Of a stretch of 64,000 nt of DNA, positions 1-7,600 are shown piece after piece. Made by a program: the position numbers and the translations under genes. Source of the DNA: Halorubrum trapanicum (GTDB lineage Archaea; Halobacteriota; Halobacteria; Halobacteriales; Haloferacaceae); NCBI RefSeq assembly GCF_017873555.1, contig NZ_JAGGKE010000001.1, positions 124,001 through 188,000 of the forward strand, in the 5' to 3' direction. The notes under the pieces were generated by a model that saw only the letters and a program-made list of their open reading frames with translations, was not told where the DNA came from and made no database searches. Position 1 is the stretch's first letter. Every line of letters starts with the position of its first letter.

Positions 1-111
1 TTATACGGGCCGCGCGCGACGGCGGAGACGAGACGTGAACCGCGCGCTCGACGCCACGGTGTCGCGAGCGTCCGCGACGACGACCCGGTCGATTCCGACG
101 GCGCGGAGGGG

Positions 112-1338
112 GTGGTCGGCGTGAACTGGCGCTACCGCCACACGGTGTTGACGCTGTGTATGCTCGCCTTCTTCGTGACGTACTTCGCCCGGCTGGCGAT
201 CAGCCCGGTCGTTCCCCTCATCATCGACGACTTCGGGGTCTCGAACACGGCGGTCGGGGTCGCTCTCTCCGGCATGTGGTTCGCCTACGGGCTCTCGCAG
301 TTCCCGAGCGGAATCTTAGCGGACCGGTACGGCGAGCGCCGGGTCATCCTCGTCGCGGTCGGCGGGACGACGGCGATGAGCCTCCTCTTGGCCCTCGTCC
401 CCGTCTTCCCGGCGTTCGTGCTGGCGGCGGTCCTCCTCGGACTCGCGGCGGGGCTTCACTACGCCGTGGCGACCACGCTGCTCTCGCGGACGTTCGACGA
501 CCTCGGCACCGCGGTCGGGCTACACTCGCTCGGCGGGCCGCTGGCGGGGCTGGTCGCGCCGGTCGCCGCGACGTGGGTCGGATTCCGCTACGGGTGGCGC
601 CCCGGCGTCGCGCTGGCCGCGGTCGTCGGCGTTCCGATCTTTGTTCTGTTCGCGCGGCGCGTCCGCCCCACCGAGCCGCGGCGCCCGGACCAGCCGATGT
701 CGGAGCGGCTCCGGATCGGGCCGCTGCTCGAACTGGTCGGCCGCCGCGAGATCCTCGTCCCGCTGGCGGTCGCGACGCTCGGCACGTACGTCGCGCAGGG
801 CGTCATCTCCTTTCTCCCGACGTTCCTCGTGGAGTTGCGGGAGTACACGCCCGCGTTCGCCGGCGGCGTCTTCTCCGCGTTCTTCGTCGTTCGCGCCGGG
901 GCGCAGGTCGGACTCGGTCGGCTCTCCGACCGCGTCGGTCGCGACGCGAGCATCGCCGCGTCCCTCCTCGGCGGGGCGCTCGGTCTCGCCGGGCTGGTCG
1001 CGCTCCCCGACCTCGCCCGGCTTCCGGTCGCGGTCGGGCTGCCGGCGCTTCCCGAGGTCGTCGCGCTCGGGGTCGTCGTGTTCCTCGCCGGACTCGGGTC
1101 GAGCTTCTTCTCGGCGATCGACCCGCGGTTCATGGACGCCCTCGGCGACGCGGAGCGGGGGGCCGGCTTCGGCCTGATCCGGACCGTTTACACCGTGATC
1201 GGCTCGGCCGGGTCCGTCGGCGTCGGTCTCGTCGCGGACCTGTTCGGCTGGGGCGCGTCGTTCCTCGTCATCGCCGGGATGGCCGGGGTCGCGTTCCTCG
1301 TCATCTCGGTGAACGCGCTCGTCGGCGAGGGGCGGTGA
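112..1338 (+). CDS. MFS transporter
   Basis: A 408-residue polytopic membrane protein with about 12 hydrophobic segments and the layout of a major facilitator superfamily carrier. The loop after the second helix contains ADRYGERRV, the D-R-x-G-x-R motif of the family, and a second copy (LSDRVGRDASI) opens the C-terminal half. The substrate cannot be told from sequence. The reading frame is open from base 1 of the window, so the true start could lie upstream; the GTG at 112 and the GTG at 121 (VNWRYRHT) are the best starts visible. The PHP gene follows about 100 bases downstream on the same strand. Confidence 0.85.
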   Translation: MVGVNWRYRHTVLTLCMLAFFVTYFARLAISPVVPLIIDDFGVSNTAVGVALSGMWFAYGLSQFPSGILADRYGERRVILVAVGGTTAMSLLLALVPVFPAFVLAAVLLGLAAGLHYAVATTLLSRTFDDLGTAVGLHSLGGPLAGLVAPVAATWVGFRYGWRPGVALAAVVGVPIFVLFARRVRPTEPRRPDQPMSERLRIGPLLELVGRREILVPLAVATLGTYVAQGVISFLPTFLVELREYTPAFAGGVFSAFFVVRAGAQVGLGRLSDRVGRDASIAASLLGGALGLAGLVALPDLARLPVAVGLPALPEVVALGVVVFLAGLGSSFFSAIDPRFMDALGDAERGAGFGLIRTVYTVIGSAGSVGVGLVADLFGWGASFLVIAGMAGVAFLVISVNALVGEGR

Positions 1339-1434
1339 GGCGACCGACTCCGCTGCCGACGGGAGTGGGACGCGGCGTGTCAACCCCTCCCGCCCGACCC
1401 GAACCTTCGAGTCGACCCGGGCCGAAGTCGGACT

Positions 1435-2220
1435 GTGTACGACTATCACGCCCACACGAACTACTCGGACGGGGCGTTCCTGCGCTGGATGGTCGACGCC
1501 GCGGCCGAGGCGGGCCTCGACGGGATCGGGTTCGCCGACCACTGTAACGTCTCGCCGGCGCCGACCGCGCGGCGTCACAAGCGCGCGTTCGGGTTCAACC
1601 TGGACCTGACCTACGAGCGGCGCCGCGAGGCGATCGAGGCGGTCCGCGAGGACGCCGACGTCGACGTGTTCGACGCCGTCGAGATGGACTACGACCCCGC
1701 TCACGAGGACGCGATCGCGGCGTTCCTCGACGACGCGGGCTTCGACTACGCGGTCGGCAGCGTCCACGAACTCGACGGGGCGAACGTCCACACGCGCTCG
1801 CACTTCGTCGACAAGCCTGAGTCCGAGCGGCGGGCCCTGGTCGACCGCTACTTCGAGACGCTGGTCGCCTTGGTCGAGTCGGAGCTGTTCGCGATCGCCG
1901 CGCATCCCGACCTGATCGAGCGGAACCCGCACCTCCGCGGCTTCGCCACCGAGGACCACTACGCCGCGGTCGCCGACGCGTTCCGCGACTCGCGGACCGT
2001 CCCGGAGATCAACGCCGGACGACTGCTCGGCGACTACGGGGAGTTCCACCCGGCGCCCGCGTTCCTCGACCGCCTCGTCGACGTCGGTGTCGAGGTGACC
2101 GTCGGGACCGACAGCCACGAGCCGAGCGAGATCTCGCCTCGGGTTCGGGAAGTTGAGGCCGAACTCGATCGGCGCGGGCTGGAGCCGCTCCGACTCGACC
2201 GAGTGGCGAAGAACGCCTGA
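1435..2220 (+). CDS. PHP-domain phosphoesterase, histidinol-phosphatase-like
   Basis: A 261-residue protein that begins with YDYHAHTNYSDG, the H-x-H metal-binding motif of the PHP family. Further metal ligands are visible in FADHCN (near residue 40), in EMDY, in SVHE, in AAHPD and in the terminal GTDSHEP. This is the arrangement of monofunctional histidinol-phosphatases (last phosphatase step of histidine synthesis) and related PHP hydrolases. The substrate is not certain, because no other histidine gene is nearby. The start is a GTG at 1435 that places HAH at residue 4, as in the family. Confidence 0.8.
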   Translation: MYDYHAHTNYSDGAFLRWMVDAAAEAGLDGIGFADHCNVSPAPTARRHKRAFGFNLDLTYERRREAIEAVREDADVDVFDAVEMDYDPAHEDAIAAFLDDAGFDYAVGSVHELDGANVHTRSHFVDKPESERRALVDRYFETLVALVESELFAIAAHPDLIERNPHLRGFATEDHYAAVADAFRDSRTVPEINAGRLLGDYGEFHPAPAFLDRLVDVGVEVTVGTDSHEPSEISPRVREVEAELDRRGLEPLRLDRVAKNA

Positions 2221-2240
2221 CCCGACCGTCTATCGAGCTG

Positions 2241-2254
2241 GGCGAAGTTTCGCC
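2241..2254 (+). terminator. Small hairpin after the PHP gene
   Basis: A 6-bp stem (GGCGAA/TTCGCC) with a 2-base spacer begins 20 bases after the PHP stop codon. There is no long T tract, so a terminator role is only plausible. Confidence 0.3.
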
Positions 2255-2268
2255 TCATCAGACGACTC

Positions 2269-2290
2269 GGCTCTGTTGAATTCCTCAGGA
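2269..2290 (-). repeat. Solo end of the transposed cassette family seen at 57048-57536
   Basis: The sequence GGCTCTGTTGAATTCCTCAG matches the right end of the cassette at 57 kb read inward (GGTTCTGTTGAAACCCTCAG): 17 of 20 positions agree. The match goes past the terminal repeat into CCTCAG. No matching opposite end is visible before or after the neighbouring IS605-type element, so this is probably the relic of a damaged copy. The nearby membrane gene has its stop codon towards this end, as in the intact cassette. Confidence 0.5.
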
Positions 2291-2343
2291 ACTGACGGAT
2301 ACCGGCTGCCGAACACGGAGCGAGGACCCGGAACGAGGCCGCG

Positions 2344-2604
2344 CTATTCGCTTTGCGTTTCTTCGGCTTTCAGCGGATTGAAACTGCCCAGTATGATCCA
2401 TACGAAACCGACGACGAGCAGGCAAATTGTTACTGCTATCGCGAAGACGGAGTTCACGGCTACCCATAGCACGGCGCCGACGCTGACCGCAGGAGCGACC
2501 GTCGCCGGGACCCGGAAGCTATCGGCCCGGTAACTGTAGGCTGCGAGGGCCGCGAGCACGAGACTGAACAGGCCACCGAAGGGAAGCAAGAGGTAGAGAT
2601 ACAT
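2344..2604 (-). CDS. Small membrane protein, possible cassette passenger
   Basis: An 86-residue protein with three hydrophobic stretches (about residues 2-22, 32-52 and 54-74) and a short charged tail. I do not recognise a family. Its codon use is less GC-rich than the core genes. It sits between a solo cassette end at 2269 and the right end of an IS605-type element. In the intact cassette at 57 kb another small membrane gene likewise ends about 50-75 bases from the same type of end, so this gene may be its passenger. The two proteins do not obviously align. Confidence 0.55.
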   Translation of the reverse strand: MYLYLLLPFGGLFSLVLAALAAYSYRADSFRVPATVAPAVSVGAVLWVAVNSVFAIAVTICLLVVGFVWIILGSFNPLKAEETQSE

Positions 2605-2641
2605 TCCTGCCCCGAGCCCCGCTCCGTACCCGAGTGAACTA

Positions 2642-2691
2642 CCCTACCCTACTCGCTCACGGCTGACGCCGTTCGCTCCTTGAGGGTAGGG
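2642..2691 (-). repeat. Right-end hairpin of the IS605-type element, likely 3' part of the guide RNA
   Basis: The arms CCCTACCCT (2642-2650) and AGGGTAGGG (2683-2691) form a perfect 9-bp stem. The hairpin lies inside the last codons of tnpB and contains its TAG stop. In this family TnpA recognises such hairpins. RNAs that guide TnpB (omega-RNA) are known to come from the 3' end of tnpB and the right end, so a guide-RNA scaffold here is expected from family knowledge but is not shown directly. Confidence 0.7.
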
Positions 2692-3893
2692 CTTCCTGTT
2701 TCCACGACGCGCTTTGCAGGAACAACCTCAGTTCCCGTAGGGAGCGCAGTCTTCACAGGCGTTGATTCGGAGTCTCCCACTCCTACATCTTGTAGACCGC
2801 GAGAAAGGATGTTCCACGCCGCGTTCGCGTCCCTGTCCGCCTCGAACCCGCAGGCGGGACAGGAATGTTCACGGACCCACAGCGGCTTCTCTGTCGAGAC
2901 GCCGCACGCCGCACACTCTTTCGTCGTCCCTCTCGGGTTGACCGCCACGAAGTGCGTTCCTTCACGGTCGCACTTGTATTCGAGCAACGAGAGAAACGTT
3001 CGCCAGGCGGCAGACGCCGTGTTTCGGCTGTTCGACGGACTTTCCATCATCCCCTTCACGTTCAGGTCTTCGACCGCCACGAGGTCGTACTCCCGAGCGT
3101 AGTACGCCGAGAGCTTGTGGAGAAAGTCGCGGCGTTTCCGTCGGAGGTCGGCGTGACACTCCGCGACCCGCCGCCGTTGCTTCTCCCAATTGTTCGACCC
3201 GTGTTCCTTCCGTGAGAGGGACCCCTGTTCGCGTTCCAGACGGTCCCGTTCGTCCGAGAGGTCGAGCGACCCGACGGCGGTCCCGTCGGTGTCGTGGGCG
3301 TACTTGAGAATTCCCACGTCAATGCCGACGCACCGCTCGGGATTCTCAGGCGGTTCGGGCGGTTCACGGTCTATTTCGACTCCGAACGTGGCGAACCACT
3401 CGCCCGTCGGTTCCTTCTTGATCGTGACCTGTTTGAGCGTCGCGTCGTCAGGGATGGCGCGGTGGAGCCGAATCGGGATGTCCGCGAGTTTCGAGAGGGA
3501 CAGCACAGCCTGACCGCCCTTCTTGTCGAGCTTGAAGCCAGACTGGCTGTACGTGAAACTGCGGAACTCCCGTGGCGGCTTCCACTTGAGTTGACCGACG
3601 CCGTAGCCGTTCTCCTTGAGCGCGGAGAGTCCTTTGAGGTTGTCAAACAGGCGTTCCACGACGGTTTGGAGCACCTTCGAGTACACGTCGGAGAGGCCAT
3701 CCCACCACTGCTTGAGGTCGGGGAGTTCCGACCGAAGCGTGGTCATGGACGGCAGTTCGCCGTGTTCGTCTTGGTACTCGTTGAGGCGGTAGAGCGTGTG
3801 GTTGTAGAGTTGCCGACAAATATCGCGGTGGCGGTCCAACTCCTTGCGGTGGGCGTCGGACGGCTTGAGGCGGTACTTGTAGGCGTAGTACAT
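2649..3893 (-). CDS. tnpB: TnpB, RNA-guided nuclease of the IS605-type element
   Basis: A 414-residue TnpB if the ATG at 3893 is used (MYYAYKYRLKPSDAHRK); longer versions would run back into tnpA. The RuvC-like catalytic acids are visible: Asp in VGIDVGILKYA, Glu in VAVEDLNVKGM and Asp in ADRDANAAWN. The zinc finger reads CAACG followed by CPACGFEADRD. The helix-turn-helix-like N-terminus (RLKPSDAHRKELDRHRDICR) is also typical. The tnpA stop and tnpB start overlap as TGATG, which indicates translational coupling. No frameshift or missing active-site residue is seen. Confidence 0.93.
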   Translation of the reverse strand: MYYAYKYRLKPSDAHRKELDRHRDICRQLYNHTLYRLNEYQDEHGELPSMTTLRSELPDLKQWWDGLSDVYSKVLQTVVERLFDNLKGLSALKENGYGVGQLKWKPPREFRSFTYSQSGFKLDKKGGQAVLSLSKLADIPIRLHRAIPDDATLKQVTIKKEPTGEWFATFGVEIDREPPEPPENPERCVGIDVGILKYAHDTDGTAVGSLDLSDERDRLEREQGSLSRKEHGSNNWEKQRRRVAECHADLRRKRRDFLHKLSAYYAREYDLVAVEDLNVKGMMESPSNSRNTASAAWRTFLSLLEYKCDREGTHFVAVNPRGTTKECAACGVSTEKPLWVREHSCPACGFEADRDANAAWNILSRGLQDVGVGDSESTPVKTALPTGTEVVPAKRVVETGSPTLKERTASAVSE

Positions 3894-4300
3894 CAGCTCT
3901 CCCGCTGGTCTTCGACATACTGTTTCAACACATCCAGCGACACCTGCCCCGTCGAGATAAGACAGTACGAGTCGTTCCAGAACGAGTCGCCCCACAGTTC
4001 GGTCTTCAGTTCATCCTCGTACTCGTTTCGGATACGGCGAGCAGTCGCCCCCTTTACCGTGTTGATGAACTTCACGAGGTCCGTGGTTGGTTTCGCTCGG
4101 AACAGGATGTGAACGTGGTCGTCCTCTCCGTCGAGGTTCGTCAGTTCGACGCCGTAGTTGTCCGTGAACCCGCTGATGACCCCGCGAATGAATTGGGTTC
4201 GCTCCTCGGTTAGCACCCCACGACGATACTTCGTGGTGAGTATCAGGTGGTAGTGTAGGGAGTACGTTGAATGCGCTCCCGAATCGAGGTCGTATTTCAT
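3893..4300 (-). CDS. tnpA: TnpA, Y1 (HUH) transposase of the IS200/IS605 family
   Basis: A 135-residue single-strand DNA transposase. The HUH metal site reads DHVHILFRAKPT and the catalytic tyrosine is in SYCLISTGQVSLDVLKQY. The start MKYDLDSGAHSTYSLHYH gives the usual family length; an upstream extension to 4411 would run into the left-end hairpin and is unlikely. It cuts and joins the element ends next to the hairpins at 4406-4450 and 2642-2691. Confidence 0.93.
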   Translation of the reverse strand: MKYDLDSGAHSTYSLHYHLILTTKYRRGVLTEERTQFIRGVISGFTDNYGVELTNLDGEDDHVHILFRAKPTTDLVKFINTVKGATARRIRNEYEDELKTELWGDSFWNDSYCLISTGQVSLDVLKQYVEDQRES

Positions 4301-4405
4301 TGGGTTCGTACTATTATACGTTACCCCAATAAAAAATGTTGCGACTACGTGGCCTGTGGGCCTGTAACCGTATTGCTGTATGAATAGGTGATGACGGCGC
4401 TGTAT

Positions 4406-4450
4406 CCCCACCCTACTCCGCTCCCTTCGGTCGCTCCGTTGAGGGTGGGG
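4406..4450 (-). repeat. Left-end hairpin of the IS605-type element
   Basis: A perfect 9-bp stem (CCCCACCCT at 4406-4414, AGGGTGGGG at 4442-4450) about 105 bases upstream of the tnpA start. The sequence between the arms resembles that of the right-end hairpin, as expected for TnpA recognition sites. Confidence 0.75.
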
Positions 4451-4546
4451 GCTTAGCGCCTATATCCAGCTAATCCCTTGCGTGATGCGGCATATGCTTT
4501 GTGTGGGCCTCCTAACGACGTATTTTAGTGGATCAAGGGTGGATTC

Positions 4547-5929
4547 TCAGGCGTGTCGCGTAATGTCAGCCAAGTCAAACAGTCGTACGTCATCGCGCTC
4601 GGACACAGCTTCCTGAACGGACTGTGTCGAACCCTTCCGGGTGAATAAGGCGTACTTGGTGGTTCTCTCATCGCCGTCCGGCGTCCAGCGTATCTCGGCG
4701 GCATGGTCTTCAAGCGAGGCGAGAGCTCCGTAGTCAAGCGGTGCGTTCGTGAACTTACATTCCCCCACGACCATCGTCCCGTCCGTGGTGAATCCGACGA
4801 CATCTACCTCGTGTTCCTTGTACCACCATCGTCCGAGATCCAGGAACGTTTCGTCGGGGTAGAGGCCAGGGAGTGCGTCTTGACAAAGCCGCTCGAATTC
4901 GCGACTCACGAAATCCGGAAGTTCCGGCTCAATGACCGCGTCGTAGGCATTCTCTCCGAGCCGTTCGTATCGATCTTCCTTGCCGTAGACGAAACGGAAC
5001 CAGAACCGGAACAGGGGATCGAGGATTCGATAGCGCCCCCGGCGTGATTTTGCCTTCTCTTCAGTGATCGGGACCTCCCGCTCGATGAGCCGCAGACGCT
5101 CCAACTTCTGTGTGTACGTCGAGATCTGCTTCCCATCGATTCCTATCGCCTGAGCGATCTCGTTCGACGTCGTCTTTCCAGCAGCGATGGCGGTGAGGAT
5201 CGCAAAGTATCGGTTCGGGTCCGTGAGTTCGGTACGGAGCACGTACTCCGGTTCGTTATGGAGGTATCCCTTCTGGGAGAGGAGTTCCTCGGTGAGGACT
5301 GTTCCGAGGCTCTGTCCGCGACCGACGTCATCGAGATAGTACGGAACGCCACCGAAGATTCCCCACGTGAAAATCCGTTCTTCGGGCGAACACTCGTCCG
5401 GAACGAACTCCTGTGCGGCAGCGAAATCGAGGGGCCGAAGGTCGAGTCGTTCCGTGAATCGTCCGTACAGTGGACTGTTTCCGAGAAGCGTCGCTTCCTC
5501 CATCATGCTGATCGATGACCCGACTAACACGAGCGTCCCCGAAGTGTTTTGGAGCCGCTGGTCCCACAGTCGCTGAATGACCGAGGGGAGACTCTCGTCG
5601 GCGTCGATGAGATAGGGGAACTCGTCGAGAACCACGATTGCGTCCTGATCCCCCAGATATCCGAGCAGCGCTTCCCAGTTCTGTTTGATTTGTGTGATCC
5701 CCGGGAACGATTCGGAGGCGACATCGACGAACTCGTCAAGCTGTATCTGCGAGGTGGTCTCCGTGGCCTGATAGACGACTGCGTTGTCACGGTCGGAGAG
5801 CGAGTGCTGGACGAGTTGCGTCTTCCCGAGACGTCGCCGACCGAAAATCACGACCATCTCGGCGTCGTCGGATTCGTAGCATCCGCGTAGCCGAGAGAGT
5901 TCATCCTCCCGATCCACGAAGTGGTCCAT
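4547..5929 (-). CDS. Archaeal AAA-type ATPase with C-terminal DUF234-like nuclease-fold domain
   Basis: A 460-residue protein. The N-terminal domain has a P-loop (GRRRLGKTQL, about residues 30-39), a Walker B-like strand (IVVLDEFPYL) and a sensor segment (LVLVGSSISMM). A winged-helix region follows (SNEIAQAIGIDGKQISTYTQKLERL, about residues 255-280). The C-terminal part (VDVVGFTTDGTMVVGECK) has the D...E-x-K pattern of restriction-like nuclease folds. This is the common archaeal ATPase family ending in DUF234; its cellular role is not established. It stands alone between the IS element and a hairpin cluster, with lower GC than the core genes, which fits an acquired gene. Confidence 0.85.
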   Translation of the reverse strand: MDHFVDREDELSRLRGCYESDDAEMVVIFGRRRLGKTQLVQHSLSDRDNAVVYQATETTSQIQLDEFVDVASESFPGITQIKQNWEALLGYLGDQDAIVVLDEFPYLIDADESLPSVIQRLWDQRLQNTSGTLVLVGSSISMMEEATLLGNSPLYGRFTERLDLRPLDFAAAQEFVPDECSPEERIFTWGIFGGVPYYLDDVGRGQSLGTVLTEELLSQKGYLHNEPEYVLRTELTDPNRYFAILTAIAAGKTTSNEIAQAIGIDGKQISTYTQKLERLRLIEREVPITEEKAKSRRGRYRILDPLFRFWFRFVYGKEDRYERLGENAYDAVIEPELPDFVSREFERLCQDALPGLYPDETFLDLGRWWYKEHEVDVVGFTTDGTMVVGECKFTNAPLDYGALASLEDHAAEIRWTPDGDERTTKYALFTRKGSTQSVQEAVSERDDVRLFDLADITRHA

Positions 5930-5967
5930 ACACCCTCTCCGTCTGGACGGAGAATAATACTTCCGAA

Positions 5968-5989
5968 TAGCCTATCTCAAAATAGGCTA
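5968..5989. promoter_or_regulatory. 8-bp inverted repeat upstream of the ATPase gene
   Basis: TAGCCTAT and ATAGGCTA flank a 6-base spacer, centred about 50 bases upstream of the ATPase ATG at 5929, in an AT-rich stretch that also contains TAATATTA. The position suits an operator over the promoter of the ATPase gene. No regulator is known. Confidence 0.4.
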
Positions 5990-6132
5990 ATATTAGATTG
6001 TCTATTACTCACGTCTACAGCCCCCCTCGATCTAGAAAGAACGTTCTGATCAGTCGATGTATCCTCTGTACTGACCAGTTCGGGCTACCGCTTCCCGGCA
6101 GCGGTTCGGTGCGAGATACGCGCGCTGCTGGC

Positions 6133-6250
6133 TCGACGAAGCTACGCTTCGTCGAACACGGTGAGACGATCGCTCACTCCGTTCGCGCTGCGACCCACCT
6201 GCTCGATCCGGCTTACGCCGGATCGAACTGCGAAAATCGGAGATTTTCGC
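6133..6250. repeat. Three tandem perfect hairpins in the 5930-6263 intergenic stretch
   Basis: The 334 bases between the ATPase gene and the dehydratase stop hold no convincing gene. They hold three perfect stem-loops in a row: 6133-6142/6146-6155 (10-bp stem, loop TAC), 6203-6212/6217-6226 (10-bp stem, loop TTAC) and 6230-6238/6242-6250 (9-bp stem, loop GGA). A weaker one (GTGAG/CTCAC) lies at 6161-6177. They follow the 3' end of the minus-strand dehydratase gene and may terminate transcription, or may be dispersed palindromic repeats like those at 43.9 kb. Confidence 0.65.
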
Positions 6251-6263
6251 GCTTGACTTCGGC

Positions 6264-7502
6264 TTACGCCTCGTCAAACAACGTCTCGCCCTCGACCATG
6301 TGCTCCTCGACGGTGTCCATGTCGAGCGTGACGCCGAGACCGGGCTCCTCCGGCACCTCGATGTAACCGTCCTCGATGACGTCCTCCTCGACGAGGTCCT
6401 CCCACCAGCCCAGCTCGTAGGAGTGGTATTCGATCGCGAGCGAGTTCGGGATGGAGGTGCCGACGTGGGCCGCCGCCATCGTCGCGACCGGCGAGGCGAC
6501 GTTGTGCATCGCGACGGGGACGTAGTACTGGTTCGCCACGTCCGCGATCTTGCGGGTCTCGCGCATGCCGCCGACCTTCGGCAGGTCGGGCGCGACGATG
6601 TCGACCGCCTGGTTCTCGATGAGGCGGCGCAGTTCGGTGACGCGGTAGCGGTTCTCGCCGACCGTGATCGGCGTGGTCGTGTTCTTCGTGACCTCCTCCT
6701 GAACTTCGAGGTTCTCCGGCGGCACGGGGTCTTCGAGCCACCACACGTCGTACTCCTCGATGGCGTCCGCGAGGCGCTTCGCGGAGCCGCCCGAGAACGT
6801 CCAGTGGCAGTCGAAGGAGACGTCGGCCTTGTCCTTCACGCGCTCGGTGACCTTCTCGACGATCTCCGCCTTGTGACGGATCTCGCCGGGGCGGAGGTGG
6901 CGGTTCGCGCGGTCCTTCTCGAAGCCCGAGGGGACGTCGAGGTCGAACTTCAGGGCGTCGTAGCCCAGCTCGTCGACGACGCGCTCGGCCTCGTCCGCGC
7001 ACGCCTCGGGGTCCGCCTCCTCCTCGGTGTGGCAGTCGCAGTAGACGCGCATCTTGTCGCGGTACTTGCCGCCGAGCAGCTGGTAGGCGGGCACGTCGAG
7101 GATCTTGCCGGCGAGGTCGTGGAGCGCGACCTCGATGCCGGAGATGGCCGTGACGGTGACGCCCTCGACGGAGCCTTCGCCGGACATCTTCTGGATCAGG
7201 TGCTCGTAGAGGCGGTCGATGTCGAGCGGGTTCTCGCCGACGACGAACGGCTTCATGCGCTCGACGAGTTCTGGGACGCCGGCTCCCCAGTACGCCTCGC
7301 CGGTGCCGACGACGCCGGCGTCGGTGTAGACGCGGACGAGCGTCCACGGGAAGTTCCCGTCGACCATCGTCGTCTGAACGTCCGTGATCTCGACGTCGCG
7401 GCCGCCGCCGCGCGTCCCGGTAGTCCCCATCGTTTCGGCGGAGAGCTCCCGCATCGTGTACTCCGCGTTCGGGTCGTGGAGCGACTCGTAGTTTCGGCTC
7501 AT
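6264..7502 (-). CDS. Sugar-acid dehydratase of the enolase superfamily (gluconate/xylonate dehydratase type)
   Basis: A 412-residue member of the mandelate racemase/muconate lactonizing group. Visible are the capping domain (VRVYTDAGVVGTGEAYWG), the Lys-bearing strand (YDALKFDLDVP), and the metal ligands in SFDCHW, WLEDP and VGENR. The C-terminal VAMHN segment contributes the catalytic His side. Haloarchaeal proteins of this type dehydrate gluconate, galactonate or pentonates to 2-keto-3-deoxy acids; which one applies is not decided by sequence. I chose the ATG at 7502 (MSRNYESLHDPNAEYT) over 7517. A perfect 18-bp palindrome sits 23-40 bases upstream. Confidence 0.82.
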   Translation of the reverse strand: MSRNYESLHDPNAEYTMRELSAETMGTTGTRGGGRDVEITDVQTTMVDGNFPWTLVRVYTDAGVVGTGEAYWGAGVPELVERMKPFVVGENPLDIDRLYEHLIQKMSGEGSVEGVTVTAISGIEVALHDLAGKILDVPAYQLLGGKYRDKMRVYCDCHTEEEADPEACADEAERVVDELGYDALKFDLDVPSGFEKDRANRHLRPGEIRHKAEIVEKVTERVKDKADVSFDCHWTFSGGSAKRLADAIEEYDVWWLEDPVPPENLEVQEEVTKNTTTPITVGENRYRVTELRRLIENQAVDIVAPDLPKVGGMRETRKIADVANQYYVPVAMHNVASPVATMAAAHVGTSIPNSLAIEYHSYELGWWEDLVEEDVIEDGYIEVPEEPGLGVTLDMDTVEEHMVEGETLFDEA

Positions 7503-7524
7503 ACGACCCCGATTCATTCGGGAC

Positions 7525-7542
7525 AGGGTAAACGTTTACCCT
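7525..7542. promoter_or_regulatory. Perfect 18-bp palindrome, candidate operator of the dehydratase gene
   Basis: AGGGTAAACGTTTACCCT is identical to its own reverse complement. It lies 23 to 40 bases upstream of the dehydratase ATG at 7502, where the TATA box and TFB site of a leaderless haloarchaeal gene would be. A repressor bound here would block transcription initiation. The divergent TRAM gene starts 58 bases away on the other side. Confidence 0.65.
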
Positions 7543-7600
7543 CGTACGCGGCACGCTCCGAACAGATGGCTTTTCATCCCCGTACGCGCAATGGGCGGCC

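Larger units (their letters stand above)
2641..4450 (-). mobile_element. IS200/IS605-type insertion sequence, complete (tnpA-tnpB)
   Basis: An element of about 1.8 kb with an intact Y1 transposase (tnpA) and an intact tnpB, bounded by two subterminal hairpins of the same design: a 9-bp stem at 4406-4414/4442-4450 upstream of tnpA, and one at 2642-2650/2683-2691 at the end of tnpB. Elements of this type move as single strands, have no terminal inverted repeats and make no target duplication, and none is seen. Exact cleavage sites cannot be fixed by eye, so the outer limits are approximate. Both enzymes keep their catalytic residues, so the copy may be active. Confidence 0.88.
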
